Assembly (NCBI GenBank): GCA_028571685.1 | Contig: CM053141.1 | Coordinates: 132,894,833 to 132,958,832 of the forward strand | Origin: Heterohyrax brucei | Taxonomy: Eukaryota; Chordata; Mammalia; Hyracoidea; Procaviidae | Direction: 5' to 3' | Length of the DNA: 64,000 bases | Shown here: one piece after another, positions 63,501 to 64,000 of the stretch | Numbering within the stretch: position 1 is the first letter of the stretch | Layout: the number at the start of each line of letters is the position of its first letter | Translations under genes and position numbers: made by a program | Notes under the pieces: model-generated | The model's input: only the letters and a program-made list of their open reading frames with translations | Database searches by the model: none | Told to the model about the DNA's origin: nothing

Positions 63501-64000
63501 AATAAGTAAGGTCACTTAGTTTAAGCTTACTAAGAAAAATAACTTCAAATTTTAACTTGGGATTTTATGGGGGAAGGGGTGACAAGACAAATAAGGCCTC
63601 CATGTCCATTGCATGCATTCTCTCATGTACCTTCCTGAACTGTGGAGGTGAGAGAGCTAAAATCTACATGTTTCACACTCTCCTGAAGCTATGGTTCAGG
63701 AATTAGGTTCTGCAATCAGTATACAAAAGTTGTAACTGAAGCATAACAGAGGTCTTCCTTCAGGTTTCTTCTGATTTTGCTGAAAGCATGATAGTGGAGG
63801 AATTGGGATTTTTCTGTGGCAGAGAGGTGCCAAAGTCCAGTCACTAACTTTGAGGATGGATCCAGCAGGATTCTTGGGTTGCAGTTGATGCCTGTACGTT
63901 TTCCAAGGGCAGCTGTCAGATTTCCAACTGCCCTAAACATGGTCAAGATTGCAACTCCCTCGGTAGGCCAGTGTTACAGAATTGTTTGGAAATAGTTCCT

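Overview
This is a mammalian nuclear window with a single recognisable protein-coding gene, LOX (protein-lysine 6-oxidase, lysyl oxidase), on the minus strand. The rest is dense transposon sediment. Very many tRNA-derived AfroSINE copies, an RTE-type LINE with a known afrotherian consensus style, and ERV-L/MaLR elements place the source in Afrotheria. A paenungulate (elephant, hyrax or sirenian) is most likely, but species cannot be fixed from sequence alone.

LOX region (about 16.8-31.6 kb). A CpG island covers the promoter and exon 1. Seven coding exons can be placed to the base: 30629-31238, 30163-30271, 28548-28685, 26932-27088, 22320-22415, 21870-21985 and 20541-20547. All have GT-AG boundaries and intact phase, and together they encode 410 residues. 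The last coding exon adds only one base of the penultimate Pro codon, a Tyr codon and the stop. It is followed by a long, nearly repeat-free stretch of about 3.7 kb read as the 3' UTR. That stretch has several AATAAA signals and three 7-mer miR-29 seed matches.

Left flank (1-16.7 kb). This holds the 5' part of a MaLR provirus running off the left edge, a minus-strand RTE, and an old minus-strand L1 of about 6 kb. The L1 has been invaded by a solo MaLR LTR and by a 1.5-kb L1 that carries an exact 15-bp target-site duplication and an internal inversion (twin priming). Further right are a mosaic MaLR/ERV-L element (13.1-14.9 kb) and a plus-strand RTE 3' end.

Right flank (31.6-64 kb). The highlight is a complete but decayed ERV-L provirus at 38881-45541. 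It has two LTRs, the 5-bp duplication TCCAG, gag, protease, RT, RNase H, integrase and a terminal dUTPase-like domain, with no env seen. It sits inside an ancient MIR. Next come a plus-strand RTE (46.5-48.7 kb), an L1M remnant (48.8-50.7 kb), a palindromic mariner remnant (51.5-52.05 kb), an L2 fragment, a near full-length minus-strand RTE (54.8-57.7 kb) and an L1 3' UTR remnant near 60 kb.

Across the window, short fragments of only the 3' tail of an AfroSINE-like unit (core CGACGGCACTTGGCTTGGC) recur inside other elements. I regard these as the least explained pattern here. No CRISPR, tRNA gene, rRNA gene or second host gene was found.
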